Shown here: piece after piece, positions 1 through 9,267 of the stretch
Position numbering within the stretch: the first letter of the stretch is position 1
How the letters are laid out: the number at the start of each line of letters is the position of its first letter
Assembly (NCBI GenBank): GCA_040222455.1
Contig: JAVKDD010000027.1
Coordinates: forward strand, 248,001 to 312,000
Source: RHLJ01 sp040222455
Lineage (GTDB): Bacteria; Bacteroidota; Rhodothermia; Balneolales; Balneolaceae
Reading direction: 5' to 3'
DNA length: 64,000 nucleotides
Program-made: the position numbers and the translations under genes
The notes under the pieces: generated by a model
Told to the model about the DNA's origin: nothing
The model's input: the letters and a program-made list of their open reading frames with translations, nothing else
Databases searched by the model: none

Positions 1-759
1 AGTATGCAACCCATTGATGAACCAAAAGTAGGATTAATGATAGACTCTGGCTTTAGTTCGTATACCGCTGGGCAAATCTGGTTTTTATTTGATCAATGGA
101 CAGAGTTTGGAATTTCTAGAATTCGTTCAGACCGCGTCGGGAATCTCAGATGGGAAGAATATGATGTGATTATTATGCCAGGTGGAGGTGGGTTGAACAG
201 AATCTTTGATGAAAATGCCAGAGAAGGACTTAAAACCTGGATCAGAAATGGTGGAACGCTCGTTGCAACAGAAGGAAGTACATCCTGGCTAACTAAAGAT
301 CAATCTGGTTTAACTCCAGTTGAAATATTTAAAGAAGAACAAGATAAAAACAAGGAAAATGAAGTTAATCCAGCAGCGTATACTAGATATGCGGATCGCT
401 CAGATTCATCAGGCTTGCGAAGAATTCCAGGTTCTGGCTTTAAAGGGATTATTGATAATACACACCCTCTTGCATTCGGAATGAAAGATAAGCTCTACTC
501 ACTCAAATTTAGTACGAATGGATTGATCCCAAATACCGCGTTCAGTACTGTTGGTTATTATGCAAAAGAGGATGCTTTAGCTTCAGGATATGCATCAAAT
601 GAGAACAAGAAGAATGCAGAAGGAATGGCATTTGCCGCGGTTCATAATATGGGGCAAGGAAAAGTAGTGTTCTTGCTAGATAATACTCAATACAGAATGT
701 TTTGGGTTGGGCCTTCCAGACTAATGCAAAATGCCGTGATGTTAATGCCTGGGTTTTAA
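1..759 (+). CDS. M14-type zinc carboxypeptidase, C-terminal part (5' truncated by window edge)
   Basis: The frame is open from base 1, so this is the 3' end of a longer gene and the ATG at 4 is probably internal. The visible 252 residues form a class I glutamine-amidotransferase-like Rossmann domain: a hydrophobic strand 'YDVIIMPGGG' at about residues 53-62, and later 'GKVVFLLDNTQYRMFW'. In Bacteroidota-type M14 metallocarboxypeptidases of roughly 800 residues, this kind of domain sits at the C-terminus after the zinc peptidase domain and ends in a similar 'G+VV...F+...' strand. The zinc-binding domain lies outside the window, so the enzyme class is inferred from the tail alone. A stand-alone GATase-like or ThuA-like protein is the alternative. 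A strong hairpin terminator follows 25 bases after the stop. Confidence 0.65.
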   Translation, partial: SMQPIDEPKVGLMIDSGFSSYTAGQIWFLFDQWTEFGISRIRSDRVGNLRWEEYDVIIMPGGGGLNRIFDENAREGLKTWIRNGGTLVATEGSTSWLTKDQSGLTPVEIFKEEQDKNKENEVNPAAYTRYADRSDSSGLRRIPGSGFKGIIDNTHPLAFGMKDKLYSLKFSTNGLIPNTAFSTVGYYAKEDALASGYASNENKKNAEGMAFAAVHNMGQGKVVFLLDNTQYRMFWVGPSRLMQNAVMLMPGF

Positions 760-783
760 TTAAATAAACACTCAATGAAAAAG

Positions 784-815
784 GCCCATCAGATACAATC
801 TAATGGGCTTTTTTT
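784..815. terminator. Bidirectional intrinsic terminator
   Basis: GCCCAT at 784-789 pairs with ATGGGC at 803-808, and AGAT/ATCT extends the stem after one mismatch. Seven T follow on the plus strand, and five A precede the stem for the minus strand. It lies between convergent genes ending at 759 and 836 and can serve both. Confidence 0.85.
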
Positions 816-835
816 AATTAATGATTCATCTAAAA

Positions 836-3800
836 TTACTTAATCAAAAGCATTCGTTTTGTTAGTGTAATATTCGCTGTTTTAAGTTGATAAAAATAAA
901 CTCCCGATGGTATCTGAGCCGCATTCCAGGTTACGGAGTGAGCACCTTGATTTAACCTAGAATCTAATAGTTTAGCTACTTGTTGTCCTAAGGAGTTATA
1001 AATGATCAAAGAGACCTGAGAGGCATTTGGTAAACTAAACTCAATATTTGTACTTGGGTTAAATGGATTAGGATAGTTTTGTGATAACTCAGTATTGGTA
1101 GGTATTTCTATTTCTTCATCATTGTTGACCAAATCTCCAGTATAAAAATATACGTTATCTAAATAGAACTCATTAATCTCACTTCTTGAAACAAAAAGTA
1201 GCTGAGCCAAGTGCTCTCTTGTGGTCATATTTGCAAAATCAGATAATGGAATATCGAAACTAACCCATTCCATACTTGCTAAGGGTGGAGTTGATTCGGC
1301 ATCAAAAGTAAGTTCATGTTCAACGTCATCGCCACCACTCCAAACTCCATTTGCACCAAAATCAACGAGTTTAACTTTGAAAGTAACGGGGAGTTCAGTT
1401 GGGTCTTTAGTCCACATATCAAAGTGGAAATGTGTTAAGTCAGTGCCATCAATTGTATTTGAAATAAATTCAATTCCAGCAAAACCTAACCCAGAATACA
1501 GCTTAACATCGTCACCATTAATTTGAACATCTTCAACATTAGCCTGATCCCAAACAGCTGACCAAGTATCGACGGTAACATTTTCATAAGTATTGCTAAA
1601 AAGTGAAACTACTTTTTCTGAATCATGAATTGGAGTTGGAGCAACTGTAAGGGCAGATGTTTTACCAAAGTATAAATTGTCTAAATAGATAGTTCCATTT
1701 CCAACAATTTTTATTTGAAAAACCTCATTTAGGTTTACAACATCTGAGTATTCACTAAGTGGAATGTCTATACTCTGCCAGTTATTTTGCTTAATGGCAA
1801 TATCAAACTCTTTTTCAATTGGTCCGGGACTGATTAAGTAAACCTGTAACTCGGTAGAATTCCCTGTCCAATAATCAAGGTGGAACCACTCCATATCAGT
1901 AACATCAATAGTACTACCAAATTCAGTACCCTGATAGTTTAAGTTTTCATATAAGAGAATATTATCTTCACCCATTTGTATAACAGAGGTCATTGTTGAT
2001 TGCTGCCAGTCTGGGTTTAAATTTACTCCCTCTAAGTTGCTATATGTATCACTGAAAATTGAAATTACATCTACAGAATCTAGTTTAGGAGAATCGGCAG
2101 AAAAGCTAGGCCCTATAGGAACAGGGGTATCACCATGAAAAAAGATGTTATCGATATAAACCGTGCCATTACCTTCAATTCTTATTTCATCAAGAGTATT
2201 TAAATCAACCACATCCGTAAACTCTGTAAGAGGAATTATAACATTCTGCCAAGCTTCTGTAGTTATAGTAAATTCAAAACTTTTTTCAGCCATGTCTGAG
2301 CTGATTAAAAATAGTTGAAGTTCAGTTGCATCTTCAGTGTAATAGTCGATGTGTAAGTTTGTTCTGGAAAGAACATTTAAAGGAATATCTAGTTTGGTAG
2401 TTTGAAAATCTAAGTTCTCATATTTTAATACGTTATTACCGTTAATTACTTCAATGTTCGTTTGTGTTGTTTGACCATCGTCTACATTAAAAATGGCGCT
2501 AACTGCACTCACATAAGTATCACTAAATATTGAAATTACATTATCTGGATTTTCAGATGGTTCTGGAGCTGTACCAACTGGATTCTCCATTAAAGCTGTT
2601 TGATGAGTTGCCATTGATCTGGCAGGAACAACAAATGAAAAACCATCCGAGAATGAAATCATCCGGTCCATATTTCCTGCATTATAGGCTACATAAGTTG
2701 TATCGTCAGTAGAATTCACAAAAACAGCATATGAAGGTACATCTGCTGTGACTTCAGTATTATACTGTCCCATTGCTTTCATATTGTACAACCAATGTAT
2801 GGTATGAGCTCTGCTCTCGCCATCAAAAGGCTCATAATTCAAATCTGCGTTGTAATAAGAAAGTGCTAAATCAGCATCTGACATAGATAAATATTGCCAA
2901 AATATATCTTTCCAATGAATAGGTTGACCACCTCTTTCTGAAACAACTTCATTATAGTTTTCTATGATATATTCTGGATCCTTTCCTAAATATAAAGATC
3001 CACCATTGATAGGTAACATATTTATACCATGAATGAATTCAGGATCATTACCAAACCAAGTACCATGATTTACACCATCACCCCACACAATACCAGCCGC
3101 TTTATACGGGAAATCATTGGGATAAACCTCATCATCAACATCAAACCAGTATTGATCAATAGCTTCATTTTCATTCGCATAAAGAAATATTCCTAAATCT
3201 CGAATGTCACTTTGCCCGGTAATTTCACCCCAAAGAATTGTTGCGGTTGAAAAATTCATAGACTCGGAACTTGATTCCTGATTATTTCCTGGTCTTACAC
3301 CACCGAAATTAAAATCACCGTGTCCAGAAGCCCACGCATGTCCAGCATAAGCATCAAAATTTCGTAAGAAAGGGAATAATTCATCGTCTCGATTCCAGTT
3401 ATTAGCATCTCGAATAAGTAAGTTTACCATGCCCCCCCAATTATCGAGTGATGCCCATGAAGTATCATATTGTGCAATTGTAGCTGCAGCTTTAATTGCA
3501 TAAGCAGAATGAAAATGATGATCATTTATTTCTCGAGCTGAACCATGATTTGCGGGATATCCAATTAGTGTATTCCATGTTTCATCGTAATAGTACTGTT
3601 GTACATCTCCCGCTGTAAACCAATCTTCAAGTCGCAATTTAATTTCTGCTAAGAAATGATCGCGTTCAGCAATTGCTCCTAATTGATCTGCTATATGGAC
3701 TAATTCAGCAAATCTGCCAATCTGTTTTCCATTGTTATATGTATCAGCTATAGGTAAAAACTCATTTGCTACTTGTTGCACATATTCAAGTAATTGGATT

Positions 3801-4843
3801 CTATCGTAATTACCTACATCCGGTAATGAAGGGAGAATGCCAGAAAACCGAGTTGTTGTTGAAAACGAATTACCTTCCAATATCTTCATTTCACCACGAG
3901 GAGATAAATAGGTGTAATTTGTGAGTATATCGGATGTATTAATCCACTGATGACGATAAAGTGCTGTTAAAGTCTTATTTAAATTACCTGCAAGTGAATC
4001 TCTTAAAATGGTTTCATAACTAAATGTACTTATTAAATTAGCATTCAGTTCATCATACTCCCAGGAAACAGTACTATTTGCAACTTGAGCGTAGGCGTGT
4101 TTTCTAAAAAACTCAAGGGTCTCTAGTGTTGAATCGGGTAAGACTGCAATAGAAAGGAAACTCTTATTATTTAAAGATGAGCTAAGGGTGTCGGTACCTG
4201 ACCAAGCAGAACCCGAGGGAGCAAATAAAGCATAATTTACATCATCAATGGATAAACCGATTACTTCATCTGTTTGGTACCAAATTGAAAAAATTGAACC
4301 TGAAGTGATTTCAATTTCGCCACCCTCAACTTCAAAAAATGTATATGGTAACCCATGTCCTGTTGTAGCTGATAATGAAGCATTATCAAATTCCATTTTG
4401 GCTGAAAAAGTCCAATCTCCATAACTTTGAGTAGAAGTTCTGTTAGATGTTAACCCGGAAATACCAATTTGTATCGAATTTTCAGCTTTGAAGTAATAAT
4501 TAGATTCTAAAGTGGTATTGGTATTCAGATATCCTACGTTAAAACCTTTTTCAGTTGAAGATATAGTCAATGGGTGAGCCGGAACATCGTTTAAGTGATT
4601 ACTACCTAGATTAGGAAATATCAGATTGCTCCAATAATCATTGGTTTGTATTAATTGATCGAATTCAGCAGAAATTCGGGGTATTGCTGGTACGCCATTA
4701 GCAGTAGAAGGTACACTTCTGCCAGCCGGCAAAGTTGTAGTGTAACTACCTTGTCCAACCTGTACCGTTTGAGCGTTGGGATTAGTAGAGAGTAAAAATA
4801 ATAATCCTAGAATTAATAAAGGAGTGAGGGGATAATAACGCAT
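836..4843 (-). CDS. Secreted GH81 endo-beta-1,3-glucanase (laminarinase) with three repeat modules and T9SS sorting domain
   Basis: This 1335-residue exoprotein has an N-terminal signal peptide (hydrophobic core about 8-19, cleavage near 'NAQ'). Residues about 30-740 match glycoside hydrolase family 81: 'NDHHFH' at 440-445, 'AGHAWASGHGDF', and the family signature 'GNNQESSSES' with candidate catalytic Glu 523 and Glu 527. Three homologous modules of about 140-155 residues begin near 768, 925 and 1078, each opening with VISIFSDTY or VVSLFSNTY and ending in 'YLDN+YF', which suggests carbohydrate-binding jelly-roll modules. Residues about 1252-1335 are a type A T9SS sorting domain ('NYPNPFNPSTNIEF', ending 'TKRMLLIK'). 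The expected role is extracellular or surface cleavage of laminarin-type beta-1,3-glucan. No other polysaccharide-utilisation gene is adjacent. Family assignment is from motifs; substrate is inferred. Confidence 0.9.
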   Translation of the reverse strand: MRYYPLTPLLILGLLFLLSTNPNAQTVQVGQGSYTTTLPAGRSVPSTANGVPAIPRISAEFDQLIQTNDYWSNLIFPNLGSNHLNDVPAHPLTISSTEKGFNVGYLNTNTTLESNYYFKAENSIQIGISGLTSNRTSTQSYGDWTFSAKMEFDNASLSATTGHGLPYTFFEVEGGEIEITSGSIFSIWYQTDEVIGLSIDDVNYALFAPSGSAWSGTDTLSSSLNNKSFLSIAVLPDSTLETLEFFRKHAYAQVANSTVSWEYDELNANLISTFSYETILRDSLAGNLNKTLTALYRHQWINTSDILTNYTYLSPRGEMKILEGNSFSTTTRFSGILPSLPDVGNYDRIQLLEYVQQVANEFLPIADTYNNGKQIGRFAELVHIADQLGAIAERDHFLAEIKLRLEDWFTAGDVQQYYYDETWNTLIGYPANHGSAREINDHHFHSAYAIKAAATIAQYDTSWASLDNWGGMVNLLIRDANNWNRDDELFPFLRNFDAYAGHAWASGHGDFNFGGVRPGNNQESSSESMNFSTATILWGEITGQSDIRDLGIFLYANENEAIDQYWFDVDDEVYPNDFPYKAAGIVWGDGVNHGTWFGNDPEFIHGINMLPINGGSLYLGKDPEYIIENYNEVVSERGGQPIHWKDIFWQYLSMSDADLALSYYNADLNYEPFDGESRAHTIHWLYNMKAMGQYNTEVTADVPSYAVFVNSTDDTTYVAYNAGNMDRMISFSDGFSFVVPARSMATHQTALMENPVGTAPEPSENPDNVISIFSDTYVSAVSAIFNVDDGQTTQTNIEVINGNNVLKYENLDFQTTKLDIPLNVLSRTNLHIDYYTEDATELQLFLISSDMAEKSFEFTITTEAWQNVIIPLTEFTDVVDLNTLDEIRIEGNGTVYIDNIFFHGDTPVPIGPSFSADSPKLDSVDVISIFSDTYSNLEGVNLNPDWQQSTMTSVIQMGEDNILLYENLNYQGTEFGSTIDVTDMEWFHLDYWTGNSTELQVYLISPGPIEKEFDIAIKQNNWQSIDIPLSEYSDVVNLNEVFQIKIVGNGTIYLDNLYFGKTSALTVAPTPIHDSEKVVSLFSNTYENVTVDTWSAVWDQANVEDVQINGDDVKLYSGLGFAGIEFISNTIDGTDLTHFHFDMWTKDPTELPVTFKVKLVDFGANGVWSGGDDVEHELTFDAESTPPLASMEWVSFDIPLSDFANMTTREHLAQLLFVSRSEINEFYLDNVYFYTGDLVNNDEEIEIPTNTELSQNYPNPFNPSTNIEFSLPNASQVSLIIYNSLGQQVAKLLDSRLNQGAHSVTWNAAQIPSGVYFYQLKTANITLTKRMLLIK

Positions 4844-5006
4844 GGCTGTAGCAATTTTTTAAAGGTTTCTAAAACTCAGGTAGTTCCTTACTTCAAAATA
4901 AATCATAAAGTGTATTTATCGCGAGCAAAACTGAGAAATATGATATGAATAAACGAAAATAATTATTGCTTACAAACCCAATAAATCAAGAGGAAAGTAG
5001 AGTATT

Positions 5007-5567
5007 CTAAAGCGCACTTTCTTCTTCAACAGAATTATGCTGAAGTTCTTTTTTTCGAATTTTATTTCTTCGTTTATTTAAAAGTGGAATAAAGAACATG
5101 TAAATGCCTGTAATCCATAAAATAGTAACTATGATTCCAGTTGGTAGAAATATCCACAGCTTCGCACTATCGTGAAACCAAGAACCATCATGGATAGCTT
5201 CAATAACATCGGAACGGCGATATTCAGCTTGTAGAATATTTCCAGTTTCAGTATCGATCTGAATTTCCCAATGATTATTGGCTCTTACTTTAACCATTCC
5301 TTTATCTGGGCGGACATCAAGTCTATTAATATCTTTCCACGAAGTGATCTCTGCTTCAGGGATCAATTTTGATGATTCCAGGATCTGCTCGAAAGAAATG
5401 GAAGGAACCTGAGAAATTCCTTCAATAGATTCTGGTTGAATCCAGCTCACATCTTTTTTCAGTTGAAGGAATAATCCAGAAATTAAAACAATAAGAAAAG
5501 GGAGCGCAATAATAATGCCTCCCCATCGGTGAATTTTACGGGAATCTCGGCGAGAGTGCCAGTTCAT
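5007..5567 (-). CDS. PepSY-associated TM helix protein
   Basis: This 186-residue membrane protein starts with a basic 'HSRRDSRKIHRWGG' segment followed by a TM helix (about 17-36). A PepSY-like periplasmic portion contains 'WEIQIDTETGNILQAEYRRSDVIEAIHDGSWF', shown here as family-typical sequence around residues 100-132, and a second TM helix lies at about 137-160 with a basic tail. This is the short two-helix form of the PepSY_TM family; longer members are often linked to iron or siderophore reduction. It starts 20 bases downstream of the next gene on the same strand, so the pair is probably co-transcribed. The redox or metal role is inferred from the family only. Confidence 0.8.
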   Translation of the reverse strand: MNWHSRRDSRKIHRWGGIIIALPFLIVLISGLFLQLKKDVSWIQPESIEGISQVPSISFEQILESSKLIPEAEITSWKDINRLDVRPDKGMVKVRANNHWEIQIDTETGNILQAEYRRSDVIEAIHDGSWFHDSAKLWIFLPTGIIVTILWITGIYMFFIPLLNKRRNKIRKKELQHNSVEEESAL

Positions 5568-5587
5568 GAATCGTCTTATATTTTAAA

Positions 5588-6055
5588 TTAAAATTGGTAT
5601 CTAAATCCTAAAGAACTGTCAAAACTATAGGATAAAGGATCGGTCACAACTAAATATGGACCGACATCCATATAGATTTCAAAAGGAGTATTATCAATTT
5701 TGTATTCGATACCAAAAGGCACTCTTAATGCAACTCTAGCATCTGCATTTTTCCTGAAAACGAAAGATAATCCACCTCCTAAATAAGGCGATAAATCTCC
5801 AGAACCTATCCTGATATTATCGCTTTCACGATACAACAAATAATTGGCTTCAAAAGTAGAACTTGTAAAACCATCGGTAAGAAATATTCCCCATGCTCCT
5901 GTGATAGCAGATGTTTCATTGATGGGAACTTTATATGAAATTCCTACAGGTGACAATAGTTCACCACCTATTCCAATTCCGTCTTGCGAGAATGCTTGGT
6001 TCGTAGTTAACAGAAAAAAAGCTAATAGCACAAAAGTTAGAAATCTTGATTTCAT
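5588..6055 (-). CDS. Small outer-membrane beta-barrel protein
   Basis: This 155-residue protein has a clear signal peptide (hydrophobic about 5-18, 'AFSQ' cleavage site). The mature part is made of alternating short beta strands ending in a C-terminal aromatic strand 'SLGFRYQF', which is typical of a small outer-membrane barrel. It contains no recognisable catalytic motif. It lies between an amidohydrolase gene and the PepSY-TM gene on the same strand, with gaps of only 20-26 bases, so the three form a likely operon. Its function is unknown. Confidence 0.7.
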   Translation of the reverse strand: MKSRFLTFVLLAFFLLTTNQAFSQDGIGIGGELLSPVGISYKVPINETSAITGAWGIFLTDGFTSSTFEANYLLYRESDNIRIGSGDLSPYLGGGLSFVFRKNADARVALRVPFGIEYKIDNTPFEIYMDVGPYLVVTDPLSYSFDSSLGFRYQF

Positions 6056-6081
6056 AATATGTGATAGGTTAGTTATTAAAT

Positions 6082-7665
6082 TTAATATTTAAGACCTGGT
6101 TGGGTGATGGTGAAGTTCTCATCTTTTTTGGCATTATTCACCATATCTTCAACATCTTTTAACAATTTTTTAGCATCATAGACAATTCCATCCTTAATGG
6201 TATAAACAACTCCGCCGTGGCGTTGTACATTATTTTCTTCATCTACTAAAATTGCTCCAGTTCCATAAAGAACTTTCAAATTTGCCATAGGATTTGCATC
6301 TACAATCACCATATCAGCAAGTTTTCCCACTTCAATTGTTCCAAGTTGATCATCTACTCCAAGAACTTCGGCAGCTTTAAGCGAAGCTGACTGGAAAATT
6401 TCAAGAGGATGGAAGCCAGCTTCACGCATTAATTCCATTTCTTGTATGTACCCAAATCCATATAATTTGTAGATATATCCCGCATCAGATCCGAGAGTAA
6501 CGCGACCGCCTTTATTTTTGAATTCATTGATGAATTTCATCCAAATTCGATAATTCTTTTTCCATTCAATTTCTTGTTCTGTTCCCCAATCTAACCAGTA
6601 GGAACCGTGTGAGATTCTACTTGGGGCATAAAATCTCCATAAAGAAGGGAGGGTGTATTTTTCATGCCATTCTGCTCTACGTTGCGTCATTAGATCACGA
6701 CTAGCTTCATAAATTGTAAACGTTGGATTTATGGTAAAATCTAGTTCTACCAATTCATCCATTACCGCATTCCATATCTCAGAGCCCGGAGCAGCGGCTT
6801 GTTTCCAAAGTTTTCCGGCTTCTTCAAATCGGTGTTGTTCGTTGTTATAATTATAATCTAGCGGGTAATCTTGAATAATTTTATCCTCAAAAAGAGCTTC
6901 TGGTAAACCGTACCAATGGGTCATGCTTGTCAATCCCAATCTAGCAGAAGTAAGCGCATTGTTATAAACTACACGAGTTTGAGCATGGTGTGTCATAGTT
7001 CCTAAGTCAAGCTTATTGGCTTCATCAATTGTTGCGGCATAAACTTCAGGTGAAGCTCCAAATAATTTAATTCCATCGGCTCCTTTTTTGTGAATCATTT
7101 GAACCCATTCTCGTGCTTCCTCTCCGTTTGTTATAGATGCATCTGAACCTTGACCAAAGCCAATCCATGCTGATATTCTTGGAGCCGTAATTTCATTTTT
7201 TTCACTCAGTTCACGATGTTTAAGAGTCCAATCTGTGCCATTGAAAGAACCGGGTTCTCTTATGGAGGTTATTCCATGTGCTAGCCAAAGTTTGTATACA
7301 TATTCAGGAGTAGTTCCTTGTGCTCCTCCACCTGTATGAGCATGCATATCAATAAAACCAGGAAGTAAATACATTCCACTTGCATCAATTACCTTATCAT
7401 TTGCACCTGCTTCAGGCCTTCGGCGGTCATTGATGGGAAGTCCCGGATAACCGACGGTTCTTATACTAGCTATCCTATTTCCTTCAACTACAATATCAAC
7501 AGGACCAGTTGCGGGAGAACCAGTTCCATCTATTAAATGTACACCTCGAATAATTAATCGATCATAGGGTCCATCACCTTCAGAACGAAGTGGAGCATCT
7601 GACATCTGAGCATATGAAAGAGTTGAAATACCGATAGAGAGAAATAAAAGTAGAAGCTTTTTCAT
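6082..7665 (-). CDS. Secreted amidohydrolase-family metal-dependent hydrolase
   Basis: This 527-residue protein has an N-terminal signal peptide ('LSYAQ' cleavage region). It carries the imidazolonepropionase-like amidohydrolase layout: 'GFIDMHAHTGGG' near residue 102-113 (metal-binding HxH), 'GADGIKLFG' (candidate bridging Lys), 'MTHHAQ' and 'MTHWYG' histidines, and 'TLGSDAGY' near residue 395 (catalytic Asp). The C-terminal 'GTIEVGKLADMVIVDANP' strand block is the usual composite beta domain. The family hydrolyses cyclic amides or dipeptides; the substrate here cannot be read from sequence. The signal peptide implies a periplasmic or outer location. It begins the short operon that continues with the barrel and PepSY-TM genes. 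Confidence 0.85.
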   Translation of the reverse strand: MKKLLLLFLSIGISTLSYAQMSDAPLRSEGDGPYDRLIIRGVHLIDGTGSPATGPVDIVVEGNRIASIRTVGYPGLPINDRRRPEAGANDKVIDASGMYLLPGFIDMHAHTGGGAQGTTPEYVYKLWLAHGITSIREPGSFNGTDWTLKHRELSEKNEITAPRISAWIGFGQGSDASITNGEEAREWVQMIHKKGADGIKLFGASPEVYAATIDEANKLDLGTMTHHAQTRVVYNNALTSARLGLTSMTHWYGLPEALFEDKIIQDYPLDYNYNNEQHRFEEAGKLWKQAAAPGSEIWNAVMDELVELDFTINPTFTIYEASRDLMTQRRAEWHEKYTLPSLWRFYAPSRISHGSYWLDWGTEQEIEWKKNYRIWMKFINEFKNKGGRVTLGSDAGYIYKLYGFGYIQEMELMREAGFHPLEIFQSASLKAAEVLGVDDQLGTIEVGKLADMVIVDANPMANLKVLYGTGAILVDEENNVQRHGGVVYTIKDGIVYDAKKLLKDVEDMVNNAKKDENFTITQPGLKY

Positions 7666-7707
7666 AAGTAATTTTTATGTGAATGGAGAAAGGTATAAAA
7701 TGGGGAG

Positions 7708-8184
7708 TTAACGAGCAGTAAATAGTTTTAAAAGTAAAGCACCTTCATGTTTCAATAACCATTCTTTTCTTTCTAAGCCACCCGCATACCCAACTAATTT
7801 ATTGTCTGAGCCAATTACTCTGTGACATGGAACAACAACGGCGAGATGATTTTTCCCATTCGCACTGCCTACAGCTTGAGAATAATTTAAATCACCTAGT
7901 TTTTTGGCAATATTTCCATAAGTGATCGTTGAGCCAAATGGAATAGTTTTTAATTCCTCCCAAACAGAATGTTCGAAAGTAGTTCCGGCTTGCAGAAGTA
8001 CTAAATCGAATTGATTACGAATTCCCTCAAAATATTCCCGAAGTTGTGTACGAGCAGATTCTGTGTGAATATCAGTGTCTTCGGGACCATCTGTGTCTTG
8101 AAATTTTATCTCAGTAATCCCTTCACCATTAGAAAGAATTCTGAGAAAACCAATGGGAGTTTTTAAATAGCTTTGGTAAGTCAA
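7708..8184 (-). CDS. ogt: Methylated-DNA--protein-cysteine S-methyltransferase
   Basis: This 158-residue protein matches the Ogt/AdaB suicide alkyltransferase that moves alkyl groups from O6-alkylguanine in DNA to its own cysteine. The acceptor motif 'PCHRVIG' is intact with Cys 120, followed by 'GYAGGLERKEWLLKHE', and the DNA-reading helix 'FGSTITYGNIAKKLG' precedes it. The length is normal for the family. The start at 8184 is a TTG codon: no in-frame ATG lies near the conserved N-terminus 'YQSYLKTPIGFL'. It is a cytosolic repair enzyme. It lies 17 bases downstream of the LEA-2 lipoprotein gene, so the two may share a transcript. Confidence 0.9.
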   Translation of the reverse strand: MTYQSYLKTPIGFLRILSNGEGITEIKFQDTDGPEDTDIHTESARTQLREYFEGIRNQFDLVLLQAGTTFEHSVWEELKTIPFGSTITYGNIAKKLGDLNYSQAVGSANGKNHLAVVVPCHRVIGSDNKLVGYAGGLERKEWLLKHEGALLLKLFTAR

Positions 8185-8201
8185 AGGGGAGTAGTTAGTT
8201 A

Positions 8202-9056
8202 TTACTTAAGAATATCAACAACACCTGATCTATCAAAATTAAAAGATGATAGATCAAAATTAGGCAACGAAGCTCCAACATCAGCTGAGCCTGTTAATGA
8301 ATACTGAAAAGGTTCGCCTCCAACTATTGTGCTATAAGCTGCAGAACCGAGTTCCAAAAAATTGAAAGAAGCAGGAATTTTTAAGCTTCGGATTTCATTT
8401 TCCGCAATAGATAAAGAACTGGTTGTACCCCCATTAATCGTATCAAAACCATTAAGTTGGATATTATAATCGAGCTTATCTAATATCAAGGCAAAGGTAT
8501 TTGGGTTTCCAATATTTATTTCTAATTCAACATCAGCTTTCGTAAACGAAAGGTTTTTTACCGAAAAACTGGACAAAGAAAAGGAAGGTGCTTTTACAAT
8601 TGGGAAAACCCCTTCTTTTTCGATGGGAACCTCAACCAAACCAAGTACTGGAACATTAACACCAATATTTCCAACAAAAGCATAACCACCTTCTTTTTTA
8701 GAACTAATGTTCGAGATAGTATTATAGAGTTCATCGAAGGTGAATTTAACCGGAATAGAAATAATAATTGAGCCATTAGCCTCAATTTTTGTGGTTAGAG
8801 ACTGATTTCCTTTTACAAAAGAATTTTGTTCAATTTGTAAATCATAATCATAGGATGCTAACGATAGAGCTATTGGATTTGGGTTAATTAACTCTAAATC
8901 AAAAGTTAATTCGATGTCTCGCAAGCTAATTTCAGTAATTCTAAAATCATCTACAGAGATTGTGGGCTTTTTTACATCAGTTATTTTTTTTAATTCTGAA
9001 CAGCTGGATAAAAGTAGCGCCAAGAACAGATAAGTAGAGATTTTTTTATACATCAT
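8202..9056 (-). CDS. LEA type 2 family lipoprotein
   Basis: This 284-residue protein carries a lipoprotein signal peptide with lipobox 'LLSSC' at about residues 15-19. The mature protein has two tandem WHy/LEA-14-like beta-sandwich repeats of about 120 residues, each with the pattern 'LELINPNP..L.L..YDY.+Q+' (repeat 1) and 'LEINIGNPNTFAL+LDKLDYNIQLNG' (repeat 2). In the family these are desiccation- or stress-linked water-hypersensitivity domains, and in Bacteroidota they are common as periplasmic or outer-membrane-anchored lipoproteins of unknown function. No partner is evident beyond the alkyltransferase gene downstream. Confidence 0.8.
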   Translation of the reverse strand: MMYKKISTYLFLALLLSSCSELKKITDVKKPTISVDDFRITEISLRDIELTFDLELINPNPIALSLASYDYDLQIEQNSFVKGNQSLTTKIEANGSIIISIPVKFTFDELYNTISNISSKKEGGYAFVGNIGVNVPVLGLVEVPIEKEGVFPIVKAPSFSLSSFSVKNLSFTKADVELEINIGNPNTFALILDKLDYNIQLNGFDTINGGTTSSLSIAENEIRSLKIPASFNFLELGSAAYSTIVGGEPFQYSLTGSADVGASLPNFDLSSFNFDRSGVVDILK

Positions 9057-9233
9057 TTAGATTACTTGAAGACGTGAATGTTAATTATGAATCTACTGAT
9101 AAATTTTTTTTTAAAAAAAGTGTAACACATTACTAAATCGTTACTCTTTAAGCCTAGCATAAGAGGACGTCTGTATAAAACCTACAGAAGTTAGTCAACT
9201 AGTCACTCCTTAAGCTAAAAAACCTAAAGCTAA

Positions 9234-9263
9234 AACCTCGGATTGAACCCCCGAGGTTTTTTT
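9234..9263. terminator. Intrinsic terminator, probably bidirectional
   Basis: AACCTCGG at 9234-9241 pairs with CCGAGGTT at 9251-9258 around a 9-base loop, with seven T at 9257-9263 on the plus strand. Read on the minus strand, the same stem ends the TonB-receptor operon (stop at 9268) with a weaker TTTTA tail. The stronger T-run faces the plus strand, where no upstream coding gene exists. Confidence 0.8.
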
Positions 9264-9267
9264 ATTA

